Of a stretch of DNA of 64,000 nucleotides, positions 1 to 8,074 are shown one piece after another. Numbering within the stretch: the stretch's first letter is position 1; each line of letters opens with the position of its first letter. This stretch comes from an uncultured Clostridium sp. (GTDB lineage Bacteria > Bacillota > Clostridia > Clostridiales > Clostridiaceae), in assembly GCA_900540255.1 (NCBI GenBank), contig UQFE01000007.1, positions 33,260 to 97,259 on the forward strand, read 5' to 3'. Below the pieces are notes generated by a model. It ran no database searches. It saw only the letters and a program-made list of their open reading frames with translations, and was not told where the DNA came from. A program made the position numbers and the translations under genes.

Positions 1-709
1 TACTTACAGTAAGTCCAGAAACATTTCTTGGTTGAGTCAATAAATCTATACTATTTGGTCCCCAATTAGCATCTACTTTACTAGTTACTCCTGCAACTGT
101 TGCTGATTCACTATATTGCCATACTCTCCATCTTGTCCATCCACCTACATCTGGTGGAACTGGAGCATTTCCACTAATTGCAGTATAATAAGCAATCCAT
201 AATATCATATTTTTTAATGGATAACCCTTATTAGGTATAAAGAAATTATTATAAATTTCAACAAAAAATACTCCTGTATAAAGCATTAATCTTCTTCTTG
301 TCTTCTTTTCAAATCTGATTTTAAATCTTTCAATCCAATTTATTAATGCTTGTGTAGAAATGGATTTATCTGTAGGAGTTTCAACATCTAATACCGGAAA
401 CAAATCACCATAATCCTTTTCTCCAAATGCATCTTGAAGTATATTTATAAAATCATCACACTGAGAATCTGCTGTAGTTAAATCATAACTTGGAACTCCA
501 AAATGATAAGCTCCTACTGGTATTTTCATACTTCTTGCATTTCTAGCAAACTCTAAAAACTTTCTATCAACTCTAAACCTACCAGTTGCTGATCCAGAAG
601 ACCGTAAATATAAAAAATCTATAGTTGTTGCAAGTACTGTAAAATCAACTCCTTGTGAATACTCATTGATATCTATCCCAAATAAGCTTTTATCACTCTT
701 ATTTTGCAT
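1..709 (-). CDS. GH25 family lysozyme (muramidase), N-terminal part, runs off window
   Basis: The reading frame opens with ATG at 709-707 behind a GGAGG ribosome site (711-717) and stays open to the window edge, giving about 236 residues without a stop. It contains DINEYSQGVDFTVL near the N-terminus, YLRSSGSATGRF, GAYHFG, the acidic LDVET motif expected at the active site, LMLYTGVFF and WIAYY, then WRVWQYSES. This is the glycoside hydrolase family 25 fold that cleaves the MurNAc-GlcNAc bond of peptidoglycan. No signal peptide is seen, as is common for clostridial autolysin or phage-type GH25 enzymes. The C-terminal part (cell-wall-binding repeats would be usual) lies outside the window. A 42-bp perfect palindrome lies just upstream. 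The family call is firm; whether it is an autolysin, germination enzyme or prophage endolysin is open. Confidence 0.85.
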   Translation of the reverse strand, partial: MQNKSDKSLFGIDINEYSQGVDFTVLATTIDFLYLRSSGSATGRFRVDRKFLEFARNARSMKIPVGAYHFGVPSYDLTTADSQCDDFINILQDAFGEKDYGDLFPVLDVETPTDKSISTQALINWIERFKIRFEKKTRRRLMLYTGVFFVEIYNNFFIPNKGYPLKNMILWIAYYTAISGNAPVPPDVGGWTRWRVWQYSESATVAGVTSKVDANWGPNSIDLLTQPRNVSGLTVS

Positions 710-720
710 AAGTCCTCCCA

Positions 721-762
721 TAAATAAATTCCTTAGTATTATAATACTAAGGAATTTATTTA
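721..762. repeat. 42-bp perfect palindrome upstream of the GH25 gene
   Basis: The two 21-bp arms (721-741 and 742-762) are exact reverse complements with no loop; the core is CCTTAGTATTA/TAATACTAAGG. It lies between the ribosome site of the lysozyme gene and a large repeat element. No T-run follows on the minus strand, so it does not look like a simple terminator. It could be an operator, a cruciform or a leader hairpin. A TATAAT is embedded at its centre on both strands. Confidence 0.8.
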
Positions 763-764
763 TG

Positions 765-914
765 GTTACAAGTAATTTTTAGTTAGTGATAAGTGGCAAG
801 TGATAAGTTAATGAGGAAACTTTCTTAGGGAGTTTCTAAAATTATATTTATTAAATTCAGCCTAAGCTAAATTTCTTCCTTAACTTGCCACTTAAAACTT
901 GTCACTTGAAACTA
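765..914. repeat. Heptamer-armed palindromic repeat, copy 1
   Basis: Arms of degenerate 7-mers (AAGTGAT, AAGTGGC on the left; CTTGCCA, CTTGTCA, CTTGAAA on the right) enclose two hairpins. The first is GAAACT/AGTTTC (about 815-836). The second is AAATTCAGC/GCTAAATTT (about 862-883), with one mismatch against other copies. The right arm runs into the TAG stop codon of ddl at 912-914. Confidence 0.8.
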
Positions 915-1823
915 GAATAGGCTTCTAACTAAAATTGATGTTTCTATTATTTTATCTAATAGTTCTGAATAGCTTATATTTTTTGCTGCTGCACTTTTAG
1001 GGAAAAGACTTGCTGGAGTCATTCCTGGTAATGTGTTAACTTCTAATATATATGGAACTCCATTTTTATCTACTATCATATCAACTCTAGCATATACTTT
1101 GCATTTTAACGCCTTATAAGTATCTAATGCCATTTTCTCAACTTCTTTATGAAGATTTTCTTCTAATTCTACAACTATTTCATCAGCACCATTAGCTGCA
1201 TACTTTTGAGTATAATCAAAGAAATCTAAATGTGGTTTTATTGCTATAACAGGCCACATTTCACCATCAAATATAGGGCAAGTTATTTCTTCACCTTCAA
1301 TAAACTCCTCAATCATAACTTCACAATCCCACTTTAATCCTTCTTCAACTGCTGCTCTTATTTCACTTTTTTCTTTTACTTTAAATGTTGCAACACTTGA
1401 ACCTCCATTAGTAGGCTTAACAAATACAGGGTATCCCATTTCTTCTATTTTATCATAATCAATTTCATCAACTGATGAAACATTTATCCATCTTGCTGTT
1501 CTAATATCATTAGCTTTTAATACTCTTTTAGTAAAATCCTTATCCATACATATACCAGAACTTATAGGTCCACATCCTGAATATGGTATATCTAAAGTTT
1601 GAAGCACAGATTGAACAGTTCCATCTTCACCAAATTTTCCATGAAGAGCTAATAACGCAAAATCTAATCCTTTAACCTTAGTTATTATATCTTCTTTATC
1701 ATCAATAACTACTGGTATTACTTCATATTTACTTTTATCTATTTTCTCTACTATAGAATTACCACTTTTAAGCGAAATTTCTCTTTCTGAAGAAATTCCA
1801 CCCATTATTACTCCAACTTTCAT
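912..1823 (-). CDS. ddl: D-alanine--D-alanine ligase
   Basis: This 303-residue ATP-grasp ligase joins two D-Ala using ATP to make the dipeptide for peptidoglycan precursors in the cytoplasm. Visible family marks are the N-terminal GGISSEREISLKSG (about residues 8-21), the ATP-grasp segment FVKPTNGGSSVA (about 134-146), EEFIEGEEITCP, and the Mg/ATP-binding EVNTLPGMTPASLFP (about 261-275). Length is normal for the family. It is the last gene of a minus-strand series after nth. Its stop codon TAG overlaps the end of a repeat element, so the last few residues (RSLF) and the stop may have been shaped by the repeat. The start ATG has a GGGAGG site directly upstream. Confidence 0.95.
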   Translation of the reverse strand: MKVGVIMGGISSEREISLKSGNSIVEKIDKSKYEVIPVVIDDKEDIITKVKGLDFALLALHGKFGEDGTVQSVLQTLDIPYSGCGPISSGICMDKDFTKRVLKANDIRTARWINVSSVDEIDYDKIEEMGYPVFVKPTNGGSSVATFKVKEKSEIRAAVEEGLKWDCEVMIEEFIEGEEITCPIFDGEMWPVIAIKPHLDFFDYTQKYAANGADEIVVELEENLHKEVEKMALDTYKALKCKVYARVDMIVDKNGVPYILEVNTLPGMTPASLFPKSAAAKNISYSELLDKIIETSILVRSLF

Positions 1824-1985
1824 TAAAATCCTCCCAATTTAAAATAAATATATTTATCTCTTTCATTGAAAGTAAAATATAAAATTCATTATATATATTT
1901 AAACTTACAATCTTAATAGAAATTCATTTATAATTATATCATATAAACTTTAATATTCCTACAATTTACATTAATAACTACTCTT

Positions 1986-2630
1986 TTATAATTTAATATT
2001 TTTTTTATTTTCTTTATAATATTTACATCTATTAGTAAGTGGACATTCTTCACACTTAGGATTTCTAGCCATACATAGCCTTCTTCCGTGAAATATTAAT
2101 AAATGATGCGTAAGGCTCCATTCCTTTTTAGGAAGTTCCTTTTGCAATTGCATTTCAACTTCTAAAACATTATCTGAATCTGCAAGTGCTAACCTATTAG
2201 ATACTCTAAAAACATGAGTATCAACTGCAATTGATGGAACTCCAAATGCATTTGATAATACCACATTAGCTGTTTTTCTTCCAGCTCCAGCTAAACTTGT
2301 TATTTCATCCATTGTTTTAGGAACTTCTCCATTAAATTTACTTTTCAATTGATTGCACATAATTAATATGTTTTTTGCTTTACTTCTATAAAGACCTATT
2401 TGTCTAATCCTATTTTCTAATTCATCAATTGATAATGTTAAAAATGCATCTAAATCTGGATACTCCTTAAATAAATCCTTTGTAACTTCATTTACTTTTT
2501 TATCAGTAGTTTGAGCAGATAAAATTGTTGCTACTAACAATTGAAATGGAGTTTCATAGTTTAATTCACATTTTGCATCTGGATATAATCTTTTTAATTC
2601 TTCTAATATTAATTTAGTCCTTTGTTTCAA
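1986..2630 (-). CDS. nth: Endonuclease III (DNA glycosylase/AP lyase)
   Basis: A base-excision repair enzyme that removes oxidised pyrimidines and nicks abasic sites. The 214-residue protein has the helix-hairpin-helix AGAGRKTANVV with catalytic Lys at about 119, and VDTHVFR with catalytic Asp at about 137. The C-terminal 4Fe-4S motif is C186-x6-C193-x2-C196-x5-C202, all four cysteines present. The hairpin reads LAGAGRK where LPGVGRK is usual, a mild variation. The start is TTG at 2630-2628 with GGAGGG about 7 nt upstream. It lies 47 nt downstream of plsC in the same direction. Confidence 0.95.
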   Translation of the reverse strand: MKQRTKLILEELKRLYPDAKCELNYETPFQLLVATILSAQTTDKKVNEVTKDLFKEYPDLDAFLTLSIDELENRIRQIGLYRSKAKNILIMCNQLKSKFNGEVPKTMDEITSLAGAGRKTANVVLSNAFGVPSIAVDTHVFRVSNRLALADSDNVLEVEMQLQKELPKKEWSLTHHLLIFHGRRLCMARNPKCEECPLTNRCKYYKENKKNIKL

Positions 2631-2676
2631 TTTTTAATCCCTCCATATTTTAATTCTTAATTAAAATATTTTTATA

Positions 2677-3381
2677 TTACTTATAAACACCCTTATATTC
2701 TTCCGGAAGTCCTTGTGCTATAGCTTGCATTAAATGATTTAAACACCTTTCATCATATTCATGTTTTGATTCTTTCTTATTCTTCTTAGGCATAAGTATT
2801 GGTTCTCCTATGTTTACATTTACTATAGCATCATTCCATTTTTCTTGAGACATATCCCCTTTTTCATTAATTGGAAGTAATTTTTCAGTGCCTGTTAATG
2901 AAATAGGAATTATATTTGCCTTGCTCATTCTTGCAACAAGAATTGCTCCCTTTTTCCCTTCAATCAATCTTCCAGTTCTACTTCTTGTTCCTTCTGGAAA
3001 AAGGAGTAGATTTTCTCCACCTTTAAGAATATTTATCATCTCTATTATAGCCTCTTTATCTGCAGTATTAGGCTTTATTGATATATGCTTTATTATTTTA
3101 ATTCCCAAGTTAGTAACTGGATCATCATTTAATTTTACTCCTGCTACAAACGTTGGATCATATTCCTTCTTTAATATCTTATCTAATACTATTCCATCTG
3201 AATTACTTAAGTGATTACAAACAAATAATTTTGCCCCATTTGCTTTTTTTATATTTTCATAACCATTAACATTAATTTTTGCATACTTATTTAAATATCC
3301 ATCTATAGTTCTTCTAGCTATTTTTATTACAATTTTCTCTGGTAAAAATTCTATTAATCTTGCCTTTCTTTTGGATATCAA
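2677..3381 (-). CDS. plsC: 1-acyl-sn-glycerol-3-phosphate acyltransferase
   Basis: This membrane-associated acyltransferase makes phosphatidic acid by acylating lysophosphatidic acid at position 2. It shows the catalytic HX4D motif (HLSNSD) and the substrate-binding FPEGTRS motif in the usual order and spacing, about 70 residues apart. I place the start at the TTG at 3381-3379, because the GAGGGGGG ribosome site lies just upstream of it. A longer frame from ATG 3405 would translate that site as protein. The protein is then 234 residues, normal for PlsC. It sits between queG and nth on the minus strand with short gaps. Confidence 0.85.
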   Translation of the reverse strand: MISKRKARLIEFLPEKIVIKIARRTIDGYLNKYAKINVNGYENIKKANGAKLFVCNHLSNSDGIVLDKILKKEYDPTFVAGVKLNDDPVTNLGIKIIKHISIKPNTADKEAIIEMINILKGGENLLLFPEGTRSRTGRLIEGKKGAILVARMSKANIIPISLTGTEKLLPINEKGDMSQEKWNDAIVNVNIGEPILMPKKNKKESKHEYDERCLNHLMQAIAQGLPEEYKGVYK

Positions 3382-3448
3382 ATTTACGCCCCCCTCTTTA
3401 ACCATTACTCAATATTATATTTTATATATATTGAGTAAACAATTATGT

Positions 3449-4423
3449 TTACTTATTTAATATTTCAATATATTTATTTAAGTAAGGAGAATCCCCCTTA
3501 TATTTTTCTATATTTCCCCCCCTATTATGTAACCTTATTATAGCATTTCGTTTAATTATATTTTTGCCTCTCCATCCACATGAAGTAGGTAATATCTTTT
3601 CCTTAAATGCTTTATTATTAATTTCAGCATAAACTTCATATTTACCATTTTCCATAAACTCTAATGGTTTAAATTCTTTTATTTTAGAAAAACTTATATT
3701 TTCATTATATGGACATTTATTTTGACATACATCACATCCAAATATCTTATCCTTCAAAAGCTTTATTTCAATATCTGTAAGTTCTTTTTTTTGAGTAATG
3801 TAAGATGTACAAATATTAGGATTCTTTTTATACTCATTTATAGCCTTAGTTGGGCATTCTTTATAACAAATAGTACATTCACCGCATTCTTTAAATTTGC
3901 TTATCTCATCAAACTTTCTTACATCATCATCATATAAATTTAAATCTGTTATAATTTCTCCTAAAAAAACATAAGATCCATGTGTCTTAGTTATTATCAT
4001 ATTATTTTTTCCTATAAATCCAACACCTGCTAAATATGCAATATATCTTTCTGGTAAAGCATTACTATCCACTAAGGAAATTGCCTTTCCTCCAGCTTCA
4101 ATAATCATATTGCAAATTTTATCTAAATGCATTTTAACAACCTTATGATAATCATACCCCTTTGTATATTTAGAAAATCCATTTTCTACATAATCATTAT
4201 TCCAAAGATAAGGGAAAGCTATTGAAATAATAGTTTTCCCTTCATTCATATATAATTTAGGATTTATTCTTTTTTCTATATCACTTTCTTCAAATTCATT
4301 TTCCAAATTATTTTCTTTTCTGTAATTATAAAAGCTTATTAATTCATCAAACCTTCTACATTTAACAAATCCTATCTCTTGTATTCCTATTGAATTACAA
4401 TAACTTTTTATTTTTTCCTTCAC
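3449..4423 (-). CDS. queG: Epoxyqueuosine reductase
   Basis: QueG reduces epoxyqueuosine to queuosine in the wobble position of tRNA using cobalamin and two 4Fe-4S clusters. Counting from the GTG start, the clusters are marked by C180-x2-C183-x2-C186-x3-C190, then C204, and C230-x2-C233-x3-C237. The motif SLVDSNALPERYIAYLAG (about 117-134) carries the presumed catalytic Asp119. Length (324) is close to the family norm, without the C-terminal HEAT extension some members have. Translation starts with GTG at 4423-4421, immediately after the TAA of cysE (4426-4424), so the two genes are almost certainly translationally coupled. Confidence 0.93.
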   Translation of the reverse strand: MKEKIKSYCNSIGIQEIGFVKCRRFDELISFYNYRKENNLENEFEESDIEKRINPKLYMNEGKTIISIAFPYLWNNDYVENGFSKYTKGYDYHKVVKMHLDKICNMIIEAGGKAISLVDSNALPERYIAYLAGVGFIGKNNMIITKTHGSYVFLGEIITDLNLYDDDVRKFDEISKFKECGECTICYKECPTKAINEYKKNPNICTSYITQKKELTDIEIKLLKDKIFGCDVCQNKCPYNENISFSKIKEFKPLEFMENGKYEVYAEINNKAFKEKILPTSCGWRGKNIIKRNAIIRLHNRGGNIEKYKGDSPYLNKYIEILNK

Positions 4424-5017
4424 TTATATCACCATATCATTATATATTTGTTTTTTTCTTCCCATGTAATCTTTAATTTCAATTATATCTAGCTTTTCTT
4501 CTTTAATTTTAATAATATTTTTAGCTGGAATTCCTACAGCAGTTGCACCTTCTGGAACATTATTTAATACTACAGAATTTGCACCTATTTTAGAATTACT
4601 TCCAATATAAATAGGCCCTAATACCTTTGCTCCTGCACCAATTACAACATTATTTCCAACAGTAGGATGCCTTTTTCCTTTATCCTTTCCTGTTCCACCT
4701 AATGTTACTCCATGATATAAAAGAACATTATCTCCTATTTCTGCTGTTTCTCCTATTACAACCCCCATGCCATGGTCTATAACTAAACCTCTTCCTATTT
4801 TAGCACCAGGATGAATTTCTATTCCAGTAAAAAATCTAGATATTTGTGATATAAGTCTAGCTAAGAAAAATAGTTTATTAATATACAAGTAATGAGATAT
4901 TCTATATGCTATTAATGCATGTATGGTTGGATAAAGTAAAAATACTTCTATCTTACTTCTAGCTGCTGGATCATTTTCCATTACTTTATTTAAATCATAT
5001 CTTAAATTTCTAAACAA
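4424..5017 (-). CDS. cysE: Serine O-acetyltransferase
   Basis: CysE acetylates L-serine with acetyl-CoA, the first step of cysteine synthesis. The 197-residue protein has a short alpha-helical N-terminal part followed by left-handed beta-helix hexapeptide repeats from about residue 67 ([20 protein letters not shown], then [11 protein letters not shown]). The catalytic region is [20 protein letters not shown]. It lacks the longer N-terminal domain of enteric CysE, as is usual for Firmicutes. It lies downstream of cysK, and the two form a cysKE unit under a T-box leader. A MITE-like insertion and half of a repeat element occupy the 200-bp gap between them. queG follows without a gap. Confidence 0.95.
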   Translation of the reverse strand: MFRNLRYDLNKVMENDPAARSKIEVFLLYPTIHALIAYRISHYLYINKLFFLARLISQISRFFTGIEIHPGAKIGRGLVIDHGMGVVIGETAEIGDNVLLYHGVTLGGTGKDKGKRHPTVGNNVVIGAGAKVLGPIYIGSNSKIGANSVVLNNVPEGATAVGIPAKNIIKIKEEKLDIIEIKDYMGRKKQIYNDMVI

Positions 5018-5041
5018 CCATATTCCTCCAAAAAAGCATTT

Positions 5042-5216
5042 TTTAGTTTGTAGTTATTGTTGGGGATGTCGCATTAAGAATAAATACTACAATATATTGT
5101 GTTGATTTTTATTTTTCAAAATAATATATTGTGTATAAAAATTTTAGTGCGATAGCCCCTTTAAATATATATTTTCTAAAATTCAGCCTAAGCTGAATTT
5201 TTTCCTTAACTCCTAA
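5042..5216. repeat. Heptamer-armed palindromic repeat, copy 2, interrupted by a MITE
   Basis: The left arm (5042-5060, TAGTTTGTAGTTATT) and the right part (5161-5216, with hairpin AAATTCAGC/GCTGAATTT and CCTTAACTCCTAAC) are separated by a 98-bp MITE-like element. The GAAACTCC hairpin of the family is missing here. The right end overlaps the TAG stop of cysK (5217-5219). Confidence 0.7.
5062..5159. mobile_element. MITE-like element with GGGG-(A/C)TRTCGCAYTAA ends
   Basis: This 98-bp non-coding block starts GGGGATGTCGCATTAA and ends with the reverse complement of GGGGCTATCGCACTAAAA. The imperfect inverted repeats extend about 45 bp and share CAATATATT. A second copy begins at 63948 with GGGGCTGTCGCACTAAAA. 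There is no room for a transposase, so it would depend on an IS elsewhere with similar ends. No clear target duplication is seen. It sits inside a heptamer-armed repeat. Confidence 0.7.
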
Positions 5217-6125
5217 CTATTCATATATTCCCATTGAAATATATTTTTCTCCTCCATCTGGAGATAATGCTAAAACTTTTTTTCCTTTTCCTAATTTTTT
5301 TGCAATTTCTAAGGCTACAAAAATTGCTGCTCCTGAAGAAATTCCTACTAATATCCCTTCTTCTCTAGAAAATCTTATGGCTGTTTTTATTGCATCTTCA
5401 TCACTTACAGGAACAACCTTATCAACATATTCTGCCTTATAGTTTTGTGGTATAAATCCTGCTCCAATTCCTTGAATTTTATGGGCTCCTGGTTTTTTTC
5501 CTCCAATAACCTGAGAATTACTTGGCTCTACTGCAATTACTTCTATTTCTTTTATTTTTTCCTTTAATCTTCTTCCTACTCCTGAAATAGTTCCTCCTGT
5601 TCCTACACCTGCTACAAATACATCTAAATCATTAATATCTTCAAATATTTCATCTGCTGTTGTTTCATAATGTTTTTCTGGATTAGCTATATTTTCAAAT
5701 TGTTGTGGCATAAAATATCCTTTTTCCTTAACTAATTCATTTGCTTTTTCAATAGCACCTTTCATCCCTTTAGACCCTTCAGTTAATACTAATTCTGCAC
5801 CATAAGCTTTTATTAAATCTCTTCTTTCCTTACTCATGGTTTCTGGCATTACAATTACTACTCTATATCCCTTTATTCTTCCTATCATAGCTAATCCTAT
5901 TCCAGTATTACCACTTGTAGGTTCTACTATTACAGACCCTTTTTTTAAGATTCCTTCCCTTTCTGCTTTTTCTATCATACCTAAGGCTGCTCTATCCTTA
6001 ACACTTCCACCAGGATTAAACTTTTCTAACTTTACATATACATCAGCACTATTTTTATCAACCATATTCTTCAATTTTAATACTGGTGTTTTACCTATTA
6101 ATTCAATTGCTCCATTATAAATCAT
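5217..6125 (-). CDS. cysK: Cysteine synthase (O-acetylserine sulfhydrylase A)
   Basis: A PLP enzyme that makes L-cysteine from O-acetylserine and sulfide. The PLP lysine lies in NPGGSVKDR (K43). The phosphate/substrate loop is PTSGNTG (about 69-75), the glycine-rich PLP phosphate clamp is [10 protein letters not shown] (about 174-183), and SSGAA lies near the C-terminus. Length 302 is typical. The start ATG follows GGAGG. A T-box leader with its own terminator lies directly upstream, so expression should rise when charged tRNA (probably tRNA-Cys) is scarce. cysE, which supplies the substrate, is the next gene downstream. Confidence 0.96.
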   Translation of the reverse strand: MIYNGAIELIGKTPVLKLKNMVDKNSADVYVKLEKFNPGGSVKDRAALGMIEKAEREGILKKGSVIVEPTSGNTGIGLAMIGRIKGYRVVIVMPETMSKERRDLIKAYGAELVLTEGSKGMKGAIEKANELVKEKGYFMPQQFENIANPEKHYETTADEIFEDINDLDVFVAGVGTGGTISGVGRRLKEKIKEIEVIAVEPSNSQVIGGKKPGAHKIQGIGAGFIPQNYKAEYVDKVVPVSDEDAIKTAIRFSREEGILVGISSGAAIFVALEIAKKLGKGKKVLALSPDGGEKYISMGIYE

Positions 6126-6155
6126 AACTTAGCCTCCAAAACTTAAAATTATATA

Positions 6156-6518
6156 TAAAAAAAACTTCGTCTCCATAATAGAGACGAAGTTATATATTCG
6201 CGGTTCCACTCTAATTAAATCATCATATCAATAATGATTTCACTCATTTTAAGGTACATTATAATACCATATCGCTATAACGGGCACTCCCGTAAAACCT
6301 TACTGTTATTTCAGGTATAAACTCCAAAGGGCACTTCATATAAATGATTCTAAACCATAATTTAAGTTTAGAGGAATTTATTAATGCTAATGCAAATTTT
6401 AAATAATTCGCAATTTATAAATTACCGATGAAAAGATTCCAGCATCCTTTTCTCTCTGTGATCATCATTTTATATTACTTTCCTTTTTCATAGTTTTAAT
6501 TCCCAGTATTTAACTATA
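6156..6518 (-). promoter_or_regulatory. T-box riboswitch leader of cysKE, probably tRNA-Cys specific
   Basis: On the minus strand the leader shows the T-box sequence AGAGTGGAACCGCG (6212-6199). This is followed by an intrinsic terminator ACTTCGTCTC/GAGACGAAGT (6190-6164) with a T-run to about 6157. Stem I is closed by GGAATT/AATTCC and has an apical stem AAAAG/CTTTT. A TGC (6394-6392) followed by A lies on the 3' side just before the base of stem I and is the likely specifier, matching a cysteine codon and the downstream cysK. The T-box class is certain; the specifier is my reading of the fold. Confidence 0.88.
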
Positions 6519-6524
6519 CTTTAT

Positions 6525-6552
6525 ATTATAGCTAGTTGGATAAAAAAGTCAA
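6525..6552 (-). promoter_or_regulatory. Sigma-A promoter of the T-box/cysK transcript
   Basis: On the minus strand, TTGACT (6552-6547), a 16-bp spacer and TATAAT (6530-6525) lie just upstream of the T-box leader, predicting a start near 6518. Confidence 0.8.
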
Positions 6553-6567
6553 TATTTTTTTAAATTT

Positions 6568-7821
6568 TTACTTATTCTTCTTTTTCCACATTGGATATAA
6601 TACTTCATCTATTAAATCATGAGTATTTACAACCCCTATTAACACCTCATTATTATCAACAACAGGAATTGCTAATAAATCATATTTTGAAGCTATTTCA
6701 ACTGCTTCATTGATAGATTCAGTATGCTTAAGGCTATTTATATTTTCATCCATTATTTCTTTAACTTTAACATTTCCATTATTTAAAATAAGATCCTTTA
6801 ATTCTATTATACCTATTACTCTTTCTTCTTCATCCTTAATAAAAATTGAATTTAATTCTTCATCTTCTGGATTGCTTTCTCTTAATATATCTATTATTTC
6901 ACCAATTGTTATATCTAAATTAAATGAAATAAAATCTTTACTCATTATACTTCCTACAGTTTCATCTTCATATTTAAGAAGCTCTTTAACTTCCTCAGCG
7001 TCTTCTGTTTCTAAGTTAACAAGTATTTTTTCTCTTTCATCATCATCAAGTTCATCTAATATATCTGCAATTTCATCATTAGGCATATTTTCTAATACTT
7101 CTACTGCTTTTGCTTCACTTAAATCTTTAATTATGCTACTTTTATATTCTTGTTCTATTTCTTCTAATGTATCAGCAGCTAAATCTTCATCTAAAGATTC
7201 AAAAATTTGTTTTCTTGAATTTGCATCTAAATTTTCTAATATATCTGCTAAATCTGCTGGATGTAATGTTGATAACTTTTTATATGGTACAGATATTTGT
7301 AGATTATTATTAACCATTTCTAAAGATTCAACATCATCCCACATCAATACTTTATCCTCATAATCTTTATTTAAAATTTTATAAAGAAACCTTCCTATAG
7401 CTTGGCAATTCATTCTTCTAAACTTTGCAAGTGGTCCTGTTTCAACTGCAATTACTCTATATTCCCCTGCTATTTCAGCAATTCTTAAATCATCAACCCT
7501 AACAACTCTTTTGCCATTAATATCAACAATCTTCTTATCAAGTAAATTTCTTGATAATAAATAGGAATAAGTTCTTGGTAATATTTCTTTACTTCCTCTA
7601 GTTAAAATTTTGACTTTATTGTCTTCACTATAAAAAACTATACTTCTAAATTCATAGTGAAAAGTAACACCATCTCTTTTAACCTTGTAACCAATTACTC
7701 TTGGATATCCTTGCTCTGTTGTTACGTAAATGTCTTTTAATTCTCCTAACACATCATCAAATTCATCATAAATGTTCTTTCCTAATATGCTAGTAAATAA
7801 AAACACTGATAATCTTTGCAT
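6568..7821 (-). CDS. Soluble MgtE-N/CBS protein with N-terminal PRC-barrel region
   Basis: This 417-residue protein resembles the cytosolic half of the Mg2+ channel MgtE but has no transmembrane channel domain. From about residue 165 there is an MgtE-N superhelix (HPADLADILENL, then repeated acidic helices such as LDEDLAADTLEEI and MPNDEIADILDEL). Next comes a pair of CBS domains (VGSIMSKDFISF, then VKEIMDENINSL and LAIPVVDNNEVLIGVV). The first about 160 residues look like PRC-barrel segments (VLGELKDIYVTTEQGYPRVIGY). Such proteins are thought to sense Mg2+ or nucleotides rather than transport. I choose ATG 7821-7819 because AGGAGG lies just upstream; a TTG at 7836 would translate it. It is preceded by a structured leader and its own promoter. 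Confidence 0.8.
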   Translation of the reverse strand: MQRLSVFLFTSILGKNIYDEFDDVLGELKDIYVTTEQGYPRVIGYKVKRDGVTFHYEFRSIVFYSEDNKVKILTRGSKEILPRTYSYLLSRNLLDKKIVDINGKRVVRVDDLRIAEIAGEYRVIAVETGPLAKFRRMNCQAIGRFLYKILNKDYEDKVLMWDDVESLEMVNNNLQISVPYKKLSTLHPADLADILENLDANSRKQIFESLDEDLAADTLEEIEQEYKSSIIKDLSEAKAVEVLENMPNDEIADILDELDDDEREKILVNLETEDAEEVKELLKYEDETVGSIMSKDFISFNLDITIGEIIDILRESNPEDEELNSIFIKDEEERVIGIIELKDLILNNGNVKVKEIMDENINSLKHTESINEAVEIASKYDLLAIPVVDNNEVLIGVVNTHDLIDEVLYPMWKKKNK

Positions 7822-7836
7822 AAAAATCCTCCTCAA

Positions 7837-7960
7837 TTAATAGAGGAAGTCTTATACATAAAATTAAATGTAAGCTTTCCCTCTATTATTTCTTATATTC
7901 AATTTTCTTAATTTAATACTCTGAGGGACACCCTCCATTTAATCTCACCACCGTTTTTTA
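7837..7960 (-). promoter_or_regulatory. Structured 5' leader of the MgtE-like gene, candidate riboswitch or metal-responsive element
   Basis: On the minus strand, a tight hairpin GAGGG-TGT-CCCTC (7935-7923) is followed by AATAGAGG (7887-7880), which can pair with CCTCTATT (7846-7839). Inside that stem lies a second hairpin, TTACAT/ATGTAA-like. The 3' arm CCTC can alternatively pair with the GAGG of the Shine-Dalgarno (7834-7828). Two exclusive pairings that hide or free the ribosome site are what a translational riboswitch would show. It does not match the M-box or yybP-ykoY consensus as I know them. A plausible promoter (TTGCCA, 17 bp, TTATAA) lies just upstream. Confidence 0.5.
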
Positions 7961-7985
7961 TAAAAATAATACCTTTTTATTGGCA

Positions 7986-8010
7986 ATAAAAATGCCCTTC
8001 TTTGGGCTAT
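7986..8010 (-). terminator. Intrinsic terminator of the 8075-8719 gene
   Basis: On the minus strand AGCCC-AAAGAA-GGGC is followed by ATTTTTATT. It separates the membrane-protein/lipid-kinase pair from the MgtE-like leader. Confidence 0.7.
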
Positions 8011-8074
8011 ATATAATAATATTATATTAATCTCCCTTCAAAAGGCAATACTTTATATCATTATTATTAAATTT

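Noticed and set aside
1..709. Prophage edge suggested by the GH25 lysozyme
   Set aside because: No holin, integrase, att site or other phage gene is seen, and the neighbour is ddl, a housekeeping gene. The part of the gene beyond the window could change this.
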